Positions 7,439-15,231 of a DNA stretch of 41,855 bases are shown one piece after another. The position numbers and the translations under genes are program-made. Origin of the DNA: DASZHA01 sp049644325 (GTDB taxonomy: Bacteria > Chloroflexota > Dormibacteria > DASZGP01); the NCBI GenBank assembly GCA_049644325.1, contig JBARRR010000134.1, positions 1 through 41,855 of the forward strand. The letters are read 5' to 3'. The notes under the pieces were generated by a model. The model was given only the letters and a program-made list of their open reading frames with translations. It did not search any database and was not told the origin of the DNA. Position 1 is the stretch's first letter. Each line of letters begins with the position of its first letter.

Positions 7439-10429
7439 CTACTCTACTACCACGTAATAGAACGAGAGTCCGAGGGGCGGCGGGGCGGCAAAGGTCACCG
7501 TGAACCCGGCGGTGGTGAGGCCTGTGACGGTGTAGCTGGAAGACGGCGGGACTAGGCCCCGGGGCTGGGTGATGACGGCCGACTGGGCCGAGATCCCGAT
7601 CGTCAGGGGCGTGTTGAATGTGCACGTGACGCTCAACCCGATGGGGGCGGCGCAGGTGGCGACGCCGCGAAGCGCGCCGCCCGACAGCTCGCTGGTGCCA
7701 CCCAGCAGCAGGTTGCCGCCCACGCTGGCATTACCCGTGATCTGGGTGTTGCCGTTGACCGCCAGCTTGAACCCGGCCACCGGCGCGGCGCCGATGCCGA
7801 CATCGCCGGTCAGAGTGCTGGTGCCGGTGACCGCGAGGGTGCCGTCGAGCTGGGTGGCGCCGACCACGTGGAGGTTGGTGTTGACGGTTGACGACCCGGT
7901 TATGGTCAGCGACCCGGTGTACATGCCCGCGGTCAGGGTGTCAGCGCCAAGGGTGACGCCATTGGTGGTGACATTGGTGGCCGTCAGGGTGTTGGTGCCG
8001 ATGCCACCGTTGGCGGTCAGCAGGCCGCCCAGGGTGAGGGCCCCCGCCTTGGTCTGACCAACCACAGAGGTGTCTAGGAAGAAGCCGGCGCCGTTGCCGC
8101 CCAGCGTCGCGGCGCTGTCGGCCAGGGCGGCGTGGAGGTTGGCCACCAGGGTCCCGCTGCTGACCACCAGCGGCGCGGTGCCGGGCGCGACGGTCGAGGT
8201 CAGCTGCGTGCCGCTGACCACGCTGGCCGCGGTCAGGTTGCCGCTGGCGTCGAGAACGAGGTTGTTGGACCCGGGGCTGAAGGTCAGGTTGCCGGGGGTG
8301 ACGGTCAGCGTCCCTGCCGGGCTGATGCCGAGGTTGGAGGTGGCGTTGCTGGTCAGGGAGTTGAAGGCGCCCACGTTGCCGGTCACGGTGCCGCTGGCGG
8401 TGATGTTGTTGGCGGTGATGTCGCCGCTGAGGCTGAGGTTGCCGGCATTGAGCTGGTTGGTGGTCAGCGTCCCGGTGACGTCGGCGTTGCCGTTGACGCG
8501 GATGCCGTTGTCGTTGTTGGTGCCGGCGGTGTCGATGACGATGGCGGGTTGCGACGCGGTGCCGACGGCGTGGATCCCTGGGGCACCGGCCCCGGCATTG
8601 GCGGTGAGGCCAGGCGTGGCGCCGCTGGCGTTGAAGGTGGCGCCGCCGTTGAAGGTGGTGCCGGCGTCGACCTGGAGGGTGCCGGTCACGTGGCCGTTGC
8701 CGTTGACCAGCAGACCGCCGTTGAGGGTGGCCAGGCCGCTGACGTCAAAGGGACCGGTGACGTGGGTGCCGGTACCGTTGATGGCGACGGCGTTGCCACC
8801 GCTGCCGACCAGGGATACGTCGCCGCCCGACTGGGTCAACCCGCCCGTGATGGTCGTGGCGGTGAGGTTGGTGGGCGCGCCGGTGACGTTCAGCCCGGCG
8901 TTTAGCGTGGCCAGGGCGCCGTTCACGGTGAGGCCGTTGCCGGCTGTGATCGCCTGCGTCGTGCCCAGGCTCCCGATGATGGAGACGTTGCCGCTACCGG
9001 GCGTGATGGTCAGGTCCTGGGCGGCCGGGGTGACCACGGGCCCGCCGATGACCAGGTTGTGGCCGGCGCTGGGCTGAAGCGTCAGGTCCTGGCCGGCGGG
9101 CGAGGTGACCAGCGGGGTGGTGACCGAGTTGGCGGTGATGTTGCTGAAGTTGACGTTGCCCGCGGTCAAGGTGCCACTGATGAACGAGTCGCCGCAGACG
9201 ATCAGCTTGGGTGTGCCCGACGGGACGCAGCCGGTGCCCACCGTGGTGGTGCCGTCGAGCTGGCTGATGCCGGTGACGTGGAGGCTGTCGGTGGTGCTGC
9301 CGCCGGCGACGGAGAGGCCCCCGTTGACGGTGGCGCCGTTGTTGATCGTGGCCCCGTTGTTGATGTTGGCGCCGCCATTGGCGGTGAGCAGCTGGCTGAC
9401 GTCAAGGATGCCGTTGAGGTTGGTTGAGCCGTTGACGGTGGCGGTGCCGTTGATCGTGGTGTTGCCGTTGATCGATGCGCCGCCAGCCTGGACCGTGAGG
9501 CCGCCGTTCTGGGCCACCAGCCCCGACCCGGCGGTGACCACGCCACCGACGTTGAGGTTGCCGCTGATGGCGCCGTTGCCGTTCACCTGCAGGCCGCCGT
9601 TGAGGGTGGTCGGGCCGGCCACGCTGAGGCTGCTGTTCAGAGCGGTGGCGCCGCCCACCGTGAGCGGGCCGCCGATGCCGGCGGCGTTGGCGACGGTGAG
9701 GTTGATGACGTTGAGCTGGGCCAGGGTCGTGCTGCCGTTGACCTGGAGGTTGCCGCCGATGGTGGCGTTCCCGCTGGTTGTCAGGGTACCGACGGTGGCG
9801 CTGCCGGGCACGTTGAGGTTGCCGTTGAGGGTTGTCAGCCCGGCGACGGTCAGGGGACCGCTGAGCGTGGTGGCGCCGCCGATGTTCACCGGGCCGGTGA
9901 GGTTGCTGGTGCCGCTGACGTTGAGGCTGCCGCTGTTGAGGCCGCCGAGGTTGAGCAGGCCGGCCTTGCTCTGGGTGTTACCCGAGGTGTCGAGGTAGTA
10001 GGTCGGGCTGAAGCCACCCAGGTTGTCGCTGTTGAACGAGTGGAGGTTGGGGACCAGGGTGCTGCTGGTGACCACGAAGGGCGCGTGACCATTGGCCACG
10101 GTGCTGATGAACTGGGTCCCGGTGATGGTCGACTCGGAGTTGAGGGGGCCGGTCAGCCGCACCGAGTTGAGGGTGCTGTTGCCGCTGGCGGTCAGCGAGG
10201 TCAGGGTGGTCGGCCCGGTGACGTCCATCGTCCCCGACACCGAGGTGTTGCGGTCGACATGGAGGTTGCCCTCCACCCTCAGGCTGCCGGTCTGCGAGGT
10301 CGTGCCCGGTCCGCCCAGGTTGGAGGTTGGGCTGATCACGCCCAGTGCGTACAGCGCTGAGAGGATCAAGGCGACTGCCGCTACAGCGAATGCGGCGATC
10401 GCGATCTGAAGGTTGCGGTTCTGCGTCAC
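7439..10429 (-). CDS. Giant beta-repeat surface protein (996 aa)
   Basis: Membrane-anchored or secreted fibrous protein. The N-terminus has a hydrophobic helix about residues 8-32 (IAIAAFAVAAVALILSALYA), acting as signal or anchor. Residues about 45-940 are a low-complexity array of short strands rich in Gly, Asn, Thr, Leu and Val, of the type 'GNLxVxGxTTLNGxLxVNG' every 10-20 residues. This predicts a beta-solenoid or triple beta-spiral fibre. Two copies of a longer module (about 101-165 and 736-802) share GTQxxSTVAxGxAPxVV...LVxNLH...YxLDTS...KAGxLxLGGL, a pattern familiar from tail-fibre-like proteins. The C-terminal 75 residues form a different, probably globular cap with two cysteines (ATCAAPIG, VTCTFN). 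The start is GTG at 10429. Adhesin or fibre is inference; enzymatic motifs are absent. Confidence 0.85.
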   Translation of the reverse strand: MTQNRNLQIAIAAFAVAAVALILSALYALGVISPTSNLGGPGTTSQTGSLRVEGNLHVDRNTSVSGTMDVTGPTTLTSLTASGNSTLNSVRLTGPLNSESTITGTQFISTVANGHAPFVVTSSTLVPNLHSFNSDNLGGFSPTYYLDTSGNTQSKAGLLNLGGLNSGSLNVSGTSNLTGPVNIGGATTLSGPLTVAGLTTLNGNLNVPGSATVGTLTTSGNATIGGNLQVNGSTTLAQLNVINLTVANAAGIGGPLTVGGATALNSSLSVAGPTTLNGGLQVNGNGAISGNLNVGGVVTAGSGLVAQNGGLTVQAGGASINGNTTINGTATVNGSTNLNGILDVSQLLTANGGANINNGATINNGATVNGGLSVAGGSTTDSLHVTGISQLDGTTTVGTGCVPSGTPKLIVCGDSFISGTLTAGNVNFSNITANSVTTPLVTSPAGQDLTLQPSAGHNLVIGGPVVTPAAQDLTITPGSGNVSIIGSLGTTQAITAGNGLTVNGALATLNAGLNVTGAPTNLTATTITGGLTQSGGDVSLVGSGGNAVAINGTGTHVTGPFDVSGLATLNGGLLVNGNGHVTGTLQVDAGTTFNGGATFNASGATPGLTANAGAGAPGIHAVGTASQPAIVIDTAGTNNDNGIRVNGNADVTGTLTTNQLNAGNLSLSGDITANNITASGTVTGNVGAFNSLTSNATSNLGISPAGTLTVTPGNLTFSPGSNNLVLDASGNLTAASVVSGTQLTSTVAPGTAPLVVSSGTLVANLHAALADSAATLGGNGAGFFLDTSVVGQTKAGALTLGGLLTANGGIGTNTLTATNVTTNGVTLGADTLTAGMYTGSLTITGSSTVNTNLHVVGATQLDGTLAVTGTSTLTGDVGIGAAPVAGFKLAVNGNTQITGNASVGGNLLLGGTSELSGGALRGVATCAAPIGLSVTCTFNTPLTIGISAQSAVITQPRGLVPPSSSYTVTGLTTAGFTVTFAAPPPLGLSFYYVVVE
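8024..8224 (-). repeat. Second copy of duplicated fibre module
   Basis: Encodes about residues 736-802 of the giant protein. It shares with the first copy the spaced residues of GTQLTSTVAPGTAPLVV, TLVANLH, FFLDTS and TKAGALTLGGL. The copies are diverged in sequence, so the duplication is old. Confidence 0.65.
9935..10129 (-). repeat. First copy of duplicated fibre module
   Basis: Encodes about residues 101-165 of the giant protein: GTQFISTVANGHAPFVV, TLVPNLH, YYLDTS, SKAGLLNLGGL. It sits close to the membrane anchor, whereas the second copy lies near the distal C-terminal cap. Confidence 0.65.
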
Positions 10430-10588
10430 TGACCACTAACCGCCGATAGTTCTCAAATTGGCGTCAGTATGACGGGGGGCCCCGCTGTTGCAAATACGCT
10501 TCAAACTCATTGAGACCCCTCTGTGACCGGCTGTGATCCCGGCTTCCGGAGGCTCACTGAGGCGCCTTAGACTTGGACCGATCCCGCC

Positions 10589-10852
10589 ATGGCAACTAAT
10601 GAATTCACCAGTTATCTCAAGGCGCGCTGCGCTGACCGCGGGCTGTCTCTGCACCGGCTGGCGGTGCAGGCCGACCTCAACCAGATCTACTTCTACCAGT
10701 CGGTCAACAAGAACAAGGACAACCCCCCGCCCTGGGTGCTGCGCCGGATCGCGCCCCTGCTTGAGGTGCCCTACGTCGAGCTCCTGCTGAAGGCAGGCTA
10801 CCTCACGCCCGGCGAGATCGCCGAGTACAAGACGAGGGCCGGCCGCGCCTGA
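10589..10852 (+). CDS. Small helix-turn-helix (XRE-like) regulator
   Basis: An 87-residue, single-domain DNA-binding protein. The helical pattern FTSYLKARCADRGLSLHRLAVQADLNQIYFYQSV followed by PWVLRRIAPLLEVPYVELLLKAGYL matches the lambda-repressor-like HTH fold. The second half resembles the 'P-x-x-x-L-x-x-I-A-x-x-L' helix of XRE proteins. There is no second domain for ligand binding. It is divergent from the giant surface-protein operon (159-base gap) and 25 nt upstream of the first DinB codon used here, so it could control either (inference). A TAGACT at 10568-10573 would give a leader of about 9 nt. Confidence 0.75.
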   Translation: MATNEFTSYLKARCADRGLSLHRLAVQADLNQIYFYQSVNKNKDNPPPWVLRRIAPLLEVPYVELLLKAGYLTPGEIAEYKTRAGRA

Positions 10853-10877
10853 CAACTCGGCAGCGTTCAGCCGCTGC

Positions 10878-12095
10878 ATCCTCCACCTCGACATGGACGC
10901 CTTCTACGCGTCGGTTGAGCAGCTTCGCCGGCCGGAGCTCCGCGGCCAGCCGGTGGCGGTGGGATACGACGGGCCCCGCGGCGTGGTCGCCGCCGCCTCC
11001 TATGAAGCCCGCAAATTCGGCGTCCACTCGGCGATGCCGTCGATCACCGCCAAGCGGCTCTGCCATCAGCTGGTATTCATCCCGGCAGACTTCAAGGCCT
11101 ACGGCGCCGCTTCATCGCTGGTCTTCTCGGTGCTGCGGCGGTACACGCCGGTGATCGAGCCGCTGGCGCTGGACGAGGCGTTCCTTGATCTCAGTGGCAG
11201 CCGGGAGGCGCGGAGCCATCCGGAGGAGGTGGCGGCCCGGATCAAGACCGAGGTCCGCGAGGTGACCGGCGGGCTGACCTCCTCGGTGGGCATCGGCGCC
11301 TCCAAGGTGGTGGCCAAGGTCGGCAGCGACCTGCGCAAGCCCGACGGCCTGGTCGTGGTCCGCCCCGGGGAGGAGCCCGCCTTCCTGGCCCCCCTGCCGA
11401 TCCGGGTGCTGCCCGGCCTTGGTCCGGCCACAGAGCGGCGGCTCGACGGGCTTGGCCTACGAACGGTGGGCGACCTCGCCGCCCTGCCCGCGGCCGTCCT
11501 TACGGCCCGGCTTGGAAGCCACGGGCCGGAGCTGCAGCGGCTGGCTGTGGGCGACGACCTACGTGAGGTCAGCCTCCCGGGAATGCCCAGGAGCATCTCC
11601 CGAGAGGTGACCTTCGAACGCGACGTGGTCGACCGCGAGAAGCTTCGCCAGACTGTGCGGGCCCTGGCCCAGGACGTCACCCAGAGCCTGCGCCACAACC
11701 GCCTGTGGGCCCGAACGGTGCGCATCAAGCTGCGCTACGCCGGCTTCGAAACGCACACCCACCAGGCCACCCTGAAAGCGCCAACCGACGTCGACAAAGA
11801 GGTCCTCGAGGCGCTGGAGCGGCTGCTCGACGAAGCCCTGCCAGAGCCGCGACCGATTCGGCTCATCGGCGTCGGCGCCTCTGGCCTGAGCGACGACACC
11901 CAGGGCGAGCTCTTCGACCCCGACCGGAGTCGTCACCACGCCCTCGACACCGCCCTCGACCAGCTGCGCCAGCGGTTCGGTCCCGCGGCGGTGGTCCGCG
12001 GCCAACCCGCCGTCGCCCGCCAGCTGGACTTTCGTCGCGACGACCTCGACGCCGCTGCACGACAGGGCGATGACGAGCAGGGCACGAGGCGGTAA
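10878..12095 (+). CDS. dinB: DNA polymerase IV (Y-family, DinB)
   Basis: Error-prone translesion polymerase. Palm motifs are HLDMDAFYASVE and LALDEAFLDLS, the latter holding the second and third catalytic acids (D98, E99 in this numbering). The fingers, a thumb with GIGASKVVAKVGSDLRKPDG and helix-hairpin-helix IRVLPGLGPATERRL, and the little finger (WARTVRIKLRYAGFETHTHQ) are all present. QGELF near the C-terminus fits a beta-clamp-binding QxxLF box. Start problem: the only ATG/GTG/TTG in frame is at 10893, and it would remove the first catalytic Asp (HLD). The frame is open back to 10791 without a canonical start, so I place the start at ATC 10878, a rare permitted initiator. A sequence error or an unusual initiation is equally possible. 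Confidence 0.9.
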   Translation: MLHLDMDAFYASVEQLRRPELRGQPVAVGYDGPRGVVAAASYEARKFGVHSAMPSITAKRLCHQLVFIPADFKAYGAASSLVFSVLRRYTPVIEPLALDEAFLDLSGSREARSHPEEVAARIKTEVREVTGGLTSSVGIGASKVVAKVGSDLRKPDGLVVVRPGEEPAFLAPLPIRVLPGLGPATERRLDGLGLRTVGDLAALPAAVLTARLGSHGPELQRLAVGDDLREVSLPGMPRSISREVTFERDVVDREKLRQTVRALAQDVTQSLRHNRLWARTVRIKLRYAGFETHTHQATLKAPTDVDKEVLEALERLLDEALPEPRPIRLIGVGASGLSDDTQGELFDPDRSRHHALDTALDQLRQRFGPAAVVRGQPAVARQLDFRRDDLDAAARQGDDEQGTRR

Positions 12096-12123
12096 ATGGT
12101 GCTCAGGTTGGGCCGCCAGCGCG

Positions 12124-12129
12124 TAAAGT
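12124..12129 (+). promoter_or_regulatory. -10 element upstream of the response-regulator/moaC unit
   Basis: TAAAGT followed by 6 nt and then ATG at 12136. This matches the leaderless spacing seen at many genes here. No clear -35 box. Confidence 0.45.
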
Positions 12130-12135
12130 AGCGCC

Positions 12136-12168
12136 ATGTTTTTGGGCTACCCCGGGACCTCGCCTTGA
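12136..12168 (+). CDS. Possible 10-residue leader peptide coupled to the response regulator
   Basis: The reading frame MFLGYPGTSP starts 6 nt after a TAAAGT box. Its TGA stop overlaps the TTG start of the response regulator (TTGA). A leaderless mini-ORF that delivers ribosomes to a weak TTG start would explain the layout. It may also be chance, since the frame is very short. Confidence 0.3.
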   Translation: MFLGYPGTSP

Positions 12169-12536
12169 CCGAGGCGATCCTGCTGGTCGACGACGACCCC
12201 CACCTGATGCACGTCCTGGCGATGTTCTTCGACCTCGAGGGCTACCACGTCCTCAAGGCGCGGGACGGCCAGCAGGCCCTGGACCTGCTCCGCGAGTACC
12301 AGCCGGACCTTGTCCTGCTGGACCTGATGATGCCCGGGATCAGCGGCCTCGAGGTGTGCAAGAAGATCCGCTCCGATCGCAAGCTGAAGCACGTGCCGGT
12401 CATGATCTTCACCGCGGCCGAGACCCGGGAGGACGAGCTGATCGCCGCCGGCGCCAGCAGGTTCATCCCCAAGCCCTACAGCCTCGAAGGACTGCGGAGC
12501 GCCGTCAAAGACCTGCTCGGGTCACCCCAGGACTAG
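12165..12536 (+). CDS. Single-domain response regulator (CheY-like receiver)
   Basis: A 123-residue stand-alone receiver domain. The acidic pocket is DDD (about residues 9-11, in LLVDDDPHL), the phospho-acceptor Asp is in PDLVLLDLMMPG, the switch Thr is in MIFTAAE, and the conserved Lys is in FIPKPYS. There is no output domain, so it must act through protein contacts or as a phosphate relay. The start is TTG at 12165; no ATG exists that keeps the first strand ILLVDDD. A GAF histidine kinase at 13688-15220 is the nearest possible partner, but they are on opposite strands and pairing is inference. Confidence 0.9.
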   Translation: MTEAILLVDDDPHLMHVLAMFFDLEGYHVLKARDGQQALDLLREYQPDLVLLDLMMPGISGLEVCKKIRSDRKLKHVPVMIFTAAETREDELIAAGASRFIPKPYSLEGLRSAVKDLLGSPQD

Positions 12537-12543
12537 CAGTCCA

Positions 12544-13041
12544 CTGCCACCGAAGGCCCGCCTCAGCCACGTCAGCCCCAGCGGCCGGGCCCGCATGGTC
12601 GACGTCTCGGCCAAGGCGGTGACCACCCGGGAGGCACGCGCCGGGGCCGAGGTGCGCATGTCCAAGGCGGCCTTCGCCGCCGCCGCTGCCGGTGACCTGC
12701 CCAAGGGCGACCTGCTGACCGTTGTCCGGCTGGCGGGGGTGATGGCGGCCAAGCGGACCGCGGAGCTGGTGCCCTTCTGCCACCCGCTGGCGCTCACCGA
12801 CGTCGACGTTGACGCGGTCCTCGACGCATCGATCCCGGGCGTGCGCCTGGAATCCACGGTCCGCTGCGTCGAGCGCAGCGGCGCCGAGATGGAGGCGTTG
12901 ACGGCCTGCGCCGTGGCCGGGCTGGCGGTGATCGACATGGTCAAGGCGCTGGATCCCTGGGCCTCTATCGAGGCGGTGCGAGTCCTGGCCAAGAAGGGCG
13001 GCCGGAGCGGCGCGCGGTCGCGGCCGGCGCGGCGGAGCTAG
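12544..13041 (+). CDS. moaC: Cyclic pyranopterin monophosphate synthase MoaC
   Basis: Converts the MoaA product into cPMP in molybdenum-cofactor synthesis. Typical segments are LSHVSPSGRARMVDVS, KGDLLTVVRLAGVMAAKRT, ELVPFCHPLALTDV, TACAVAGLAVIDMVKALDP and VRVLAKKGGRSG, which hold the catalytic Lys, His and Asp residues. The ATG at 12595 is the internal Met of MVDVS and would drop about 17 conserved residues. The only plausible in-frame initiator before it is CTG at 12544, 11 nt after an AGGA. The stop shares a CTAG with the stop of the convergent MogA/MoaB-type gene, giving two Moco genes back to back. Confidence 0.92.
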   Translation: MPPKARLSHVSPSGRARMVDVSAKAVTTREARAGAEVRMSKAAFAAAAAGDLPKGDLLTVVRLAGVMAAKRTAELVPFCHPLALTDVDVDAVLDASIPGVRLESTVRCVERSGAEMEALTACAVAGLAVIDMVKALDPWASIEAVRVLAKKGGRSGARSRPARRS

Positions 13042-13514
13042 GCCGAGTGGTCGCCCCCCGCCAACTGGTCGAGGGCGTGGGGGATGACCGGCAGCACCGC
13101 CTCCAGGCTCTCGACCGCGCCCTTGGGATTGCCGGGTAGGTTGACGATCAGGCAGCTGCCGCGCACGGCGGCGACGCCTCGGGATAGCACCGCCGTGGGC
13201 GTCTTGTCGCGGCCCGAGCGACGCATCTCCTCGCCGATGCCCGGCACCAGGTAGTCGGCGACCTCGAAGGTGGCCTCCGGGGTGCGGTCACGGGGTGAGA
13301 TCCCGGTGCCACCGGTGGTGACCACCAGCGGCACCAGCTCGCTGAGCCGGGCGAGCTCGTGGCTGAGGGCGCCAGCGTCGTCGGGCACCACCAGCCGCGC
13401 TGTCACGTGGAAGCCGGCTGCGGCCAGGCTCTCGGCCACCGCCACGCCGCCGAGGTCCTCGCGGTCACCAGCAGCCACCCGGTCGCTGACGGTGATTACC
13501 GCGGCATCGGTCAC
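13038..13514 (-). CDS. Molybdopterin adenylyltransferase-type protein (MogA/MoaB)
   Basis: A 158-residue MPT-binding domain protein; the family adenylylates molybdopterin before metal insertion. Signature segments are AAVITVSDRVAAGDREDLGG, VVPDD, LVVTTGGTGISPRDRTPEAT, and GSCLIVNLPGNPKGAVES. These fit MogA/MoaB/CinA-type domains well; the two paralogue names cannot be separated here. The start is GTG at 13514, preceded by TAAGAT plus 6 nt. Convergent with moaC, sharing the stop-codon CTAG. Confidence 0.9.
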   Translation of the reverse strand: MTDAAVITVSDRVAAGDREDLGGVAVAESLAAAGFHVTARLVVPDDAGALSHELARLSELVPLVVTTGGTGISPRDRTPEATFEVADYLVPGIGEEMRRSGRDKTPTAVLSRGVAAVRGSCLIVNLPGNPKGAVESLEAVLPVIPHALDQLAGGDHSA

Positions 13515-13520
13515 GGCCCG

Positions 13521-13526
13521 ATCTTA
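13521..13526 (-). promoter_or_regulatory. -10 element of the MogA/MoaB-type gene
   Basis: Minus-strand TAAGAT (13526-13521) is followed by CGGGCC and the GTG start at 13514. A leaderless transcript is expected. Confidence 0.45.
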
Positions 13527-13630
13527 GGTCCCCCCACCGGCTGGCACACAACTGTTGCCACGGGCCTATTGGCTTTGTCACCCCGGTGCGGTGCAATCAC
13601 ATCCGCAGGCATCATCCCTCCCTAACCCAG

Positions 13631-13662
13631 AGAAGACCCGGCCCGTTTGGACCGGGTCTTCT
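13631..13662. terminator. Strong hairpin terminator
   Basis: A perfect 11-bp stem (AGAAGACCCGG at 13631-13641 with CCGGGTCTTCT at 13652-13662) and a 10-nt loop. On the plus strand a CTTTTG follows at once. The nearest gene to end here is the histidine kinase, on the minus strand, where the hairpin is not followed by a T run. It may act in both directions, or end an unannotated plus-strand RNA. The rest of 13527-13687 holds nothing I can identify. Confidence 0.8.
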
Positions 13663-13687
13663 CTTTTGTCAGCCACCCGGCTGCCAG

Positions 13688-15220
13688 CTACCCCGTCGCG
13701 GAGCGGGCCGCCACCGCGAGGGGCTTGACCCCATTGGCGCGGGGGAGGGTAACCGTGAATATGCTGCCGCCATCACTGCGATCCTCGATCGAGATCGTGC
13801 CGCCCTGGGCCTCGGTCAGCTGGCGGACGATGTACAGCCCCAGGCCGGTGCCGCCGATCGCCTCCCCGTCCGGGTGCTGGACCCGGTAGAACTGCTCGAA
13901 GACGCGCACCTTGTCGCCGGCGCGAATCCCGGGACCGCGGTCGGCGACCCAGATCTTGACCTCGCCATCGACCTCCTGGTGGCCAATGTCAATAGTGCTG
14001 CCGGCGGGCGAGTACTTGACTGCGTTCTCCACCAGGTTGCGCAGGACGACCAGGATCTTGTCGCGGTCGAACCTCGCCATCACCGGTCCCCGGGGGGCGT
14101 CGAACCGGAGGTAGGCGCCGGCGCGGTCGGCGTCGGCTTCCTGGGCAGCGATGGCCAGCTCGAGCACCGGACCGATGTCGGTGTCCTCGAGGTTGCGCTC
14201 GAGGTCGGCCGACTCGCTGCGCGATGCGTCCAGCATCATCTGCACCAGCCGGTTGAGCTCGATCACCTTGAGCTTGACCTGGGAGATCGGCTTCGCCCAG
14301 CCGTTGGGGACCCTCCCCAGGGATCCGTCGGACATCATGTCCACGTAGCCGCTGAGCACGGTCATCGGTGTGCGCAGCTCGTGCGACGCCGTTTTCATGA
14401 AGTCCGACTTCAGCTGGTTGACCTCCTCCAGCCGGACCATGGCCTCGATCGCGGCACGATAGGCGCTGGCGTTCTCCATCGCCAGGCCGAGCTGATTCAC
14501 CAGGGCGATGGCGATGCCCCGCTCCTCGCTGGTCCAGGCCCTTGGCCTGCCCGTGGCCAGCACCACCGTGCCCCAGCTGCGGCCCTTCACCCGGACCGGC
14601 AACTCCAGCGAAGACGCCATCCCGGCGCTCTTGAGGGCATCGACAGGCTCGCCAGTGGCCGCCGGGAGGACGCCGCTGAAGGCCAGCATCTTGAGGCCGC
14701 CGTCGGGGGCCCGCTGGTAGGCCCAGGCGGCATCCAGCTCCAGACCGCCGACCATGCTGTCCATCACCAGCTCGGCGATCACCTCGATACGCTTGCCCGT
14801 TACCAGCTCCTGCCCCACCTTGGTCAGGGTGTCGAGCAGCTGGCGGTGGCGGCGGTCGCCGCGGTTGAGCTCGTCGACCAGCTCGTCGGAGCGCCGCGCC
14901 CACTGACTGCCCATGATCGAGACGATTCCCACCAGGACAAGGCCGGTGACGAAGATCGGCAGGGCCCCCAGGTAGTGGTGGCCGAAGAGCGCGATCGAGG
15001 TCGTGGCGATCATGGCGAAGGCGGTGACGCCAGCTCCGATCCAGCGACCGAAGAGCCAGGCGGCAAGGGCAATCGGGAGGGCGTAGAAGATCGCCACCGA
15101 GAATTGCAGGTCGAGCAGGGCAGCGACCGACAGGAACAGCAGGCAGGAGATCAGACCGAAAACGACGGTGGCCCCGTCGTCGATCGGAGGAGCAATAAGG
15201 CTGCGGTGTTTGATTAGCAT
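13688..15220 (-). CDS. Membrane sensor histidine kinase with GAF domain
   Basis: A 510-residue two-component sensor. Residues about 17-105 form four or five hydrophobic segments, a membrane sensor module with little extracellular sequence. A GAF-like domain follows at about 125-250. The HisKA box is FMKTASHELRTPMTVLSGY with phospho-acceptor His280. The HATPase part has the N box NLVENAVKYSPAG, the G1 box DRGPGI, the F box FEQFYR and the G2 box GGTGLGLYI. All catalytic boxes are intact. No adjacent cognate regulator on the same strand; the orphan receiver at 12165-12536 is a candidate (inference). The ATG at 15220 has GATAAT only 3 nt upstream, too close for normal promoter spacing, so its own promoter is unclear. 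Confidence 0.93.
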   Translation of the reverse strand: MLIKHRSLIAPPIDDGATVVFGLISCLLFLSVAALLDLQFSVAIFYALPIALAAWLFGRWIGAGVTAFAMIATTSIALFGHHYLGALPIFVTGLVLVGIVSIMGSQWARRSDELVDELNRGDRRHRQLLDTLTKVGQELVTGKRIEVIAELVMDSMVGGLELDAAWAYQRAPDGGLKMLAFSGVLPAATGEPVDALKSAGMASSLELPVRVKGRSWGTVVLATGRPRAWTSEERGIAIALVNQLGLAMENASAYRAAIEAMVRLEEVNQLKSDFMKTASHELRTPMTVLSGYVDMMSDGSLGRVPNGWAKPISQVKLKVIELNRLVQMMLDASRSESADLERNLEDTDIGPVLELAIAAQEADADRAGAYLRFDAPRGPVMARFDRDKILVVLRNLVENAVKYSPAGSTIDIGHQEVDGEVKIWVADRGPGIRAGDKVRVFEQFYRVQHPDGEAIGGTGLGLYIVRQLTEAQGGTISIEDRSDGGSIFTVTLPRANGVKPLAVAARSATG

Positions 15221-15231
15221 GTCATTATCAG

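Noticed and set aside
7439..10429. Possible CRISPR array or DNA tandem repeat in the giant gene
   Set aside because: The repeats are irregular in length and sequence, keep the reading frame and encode protein strands; there is no repeat-spacer layout.
10589..12095. HTH-DinB fusion protein by frameshift
   Set aside because: The HTH gene ends with a normal stop and the 25 nt before DinB have no slippery run; kept only as one possible explanation for the missing start.
13515..13687. Possible tRNA before the terminator
   Set aside because: No T-loop GTTCRA-type sequence, acceptor pairing or anticodon arm could be found on either strand.
13586..15217. Long plus-strand open frame (over 500 codons) opposite the histidine kinase
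   Set aside because: It is antisense to a gene with all kinase motifs intact; its translation is low-complexity with no motif. GC-rich DNA leaves such frames open.
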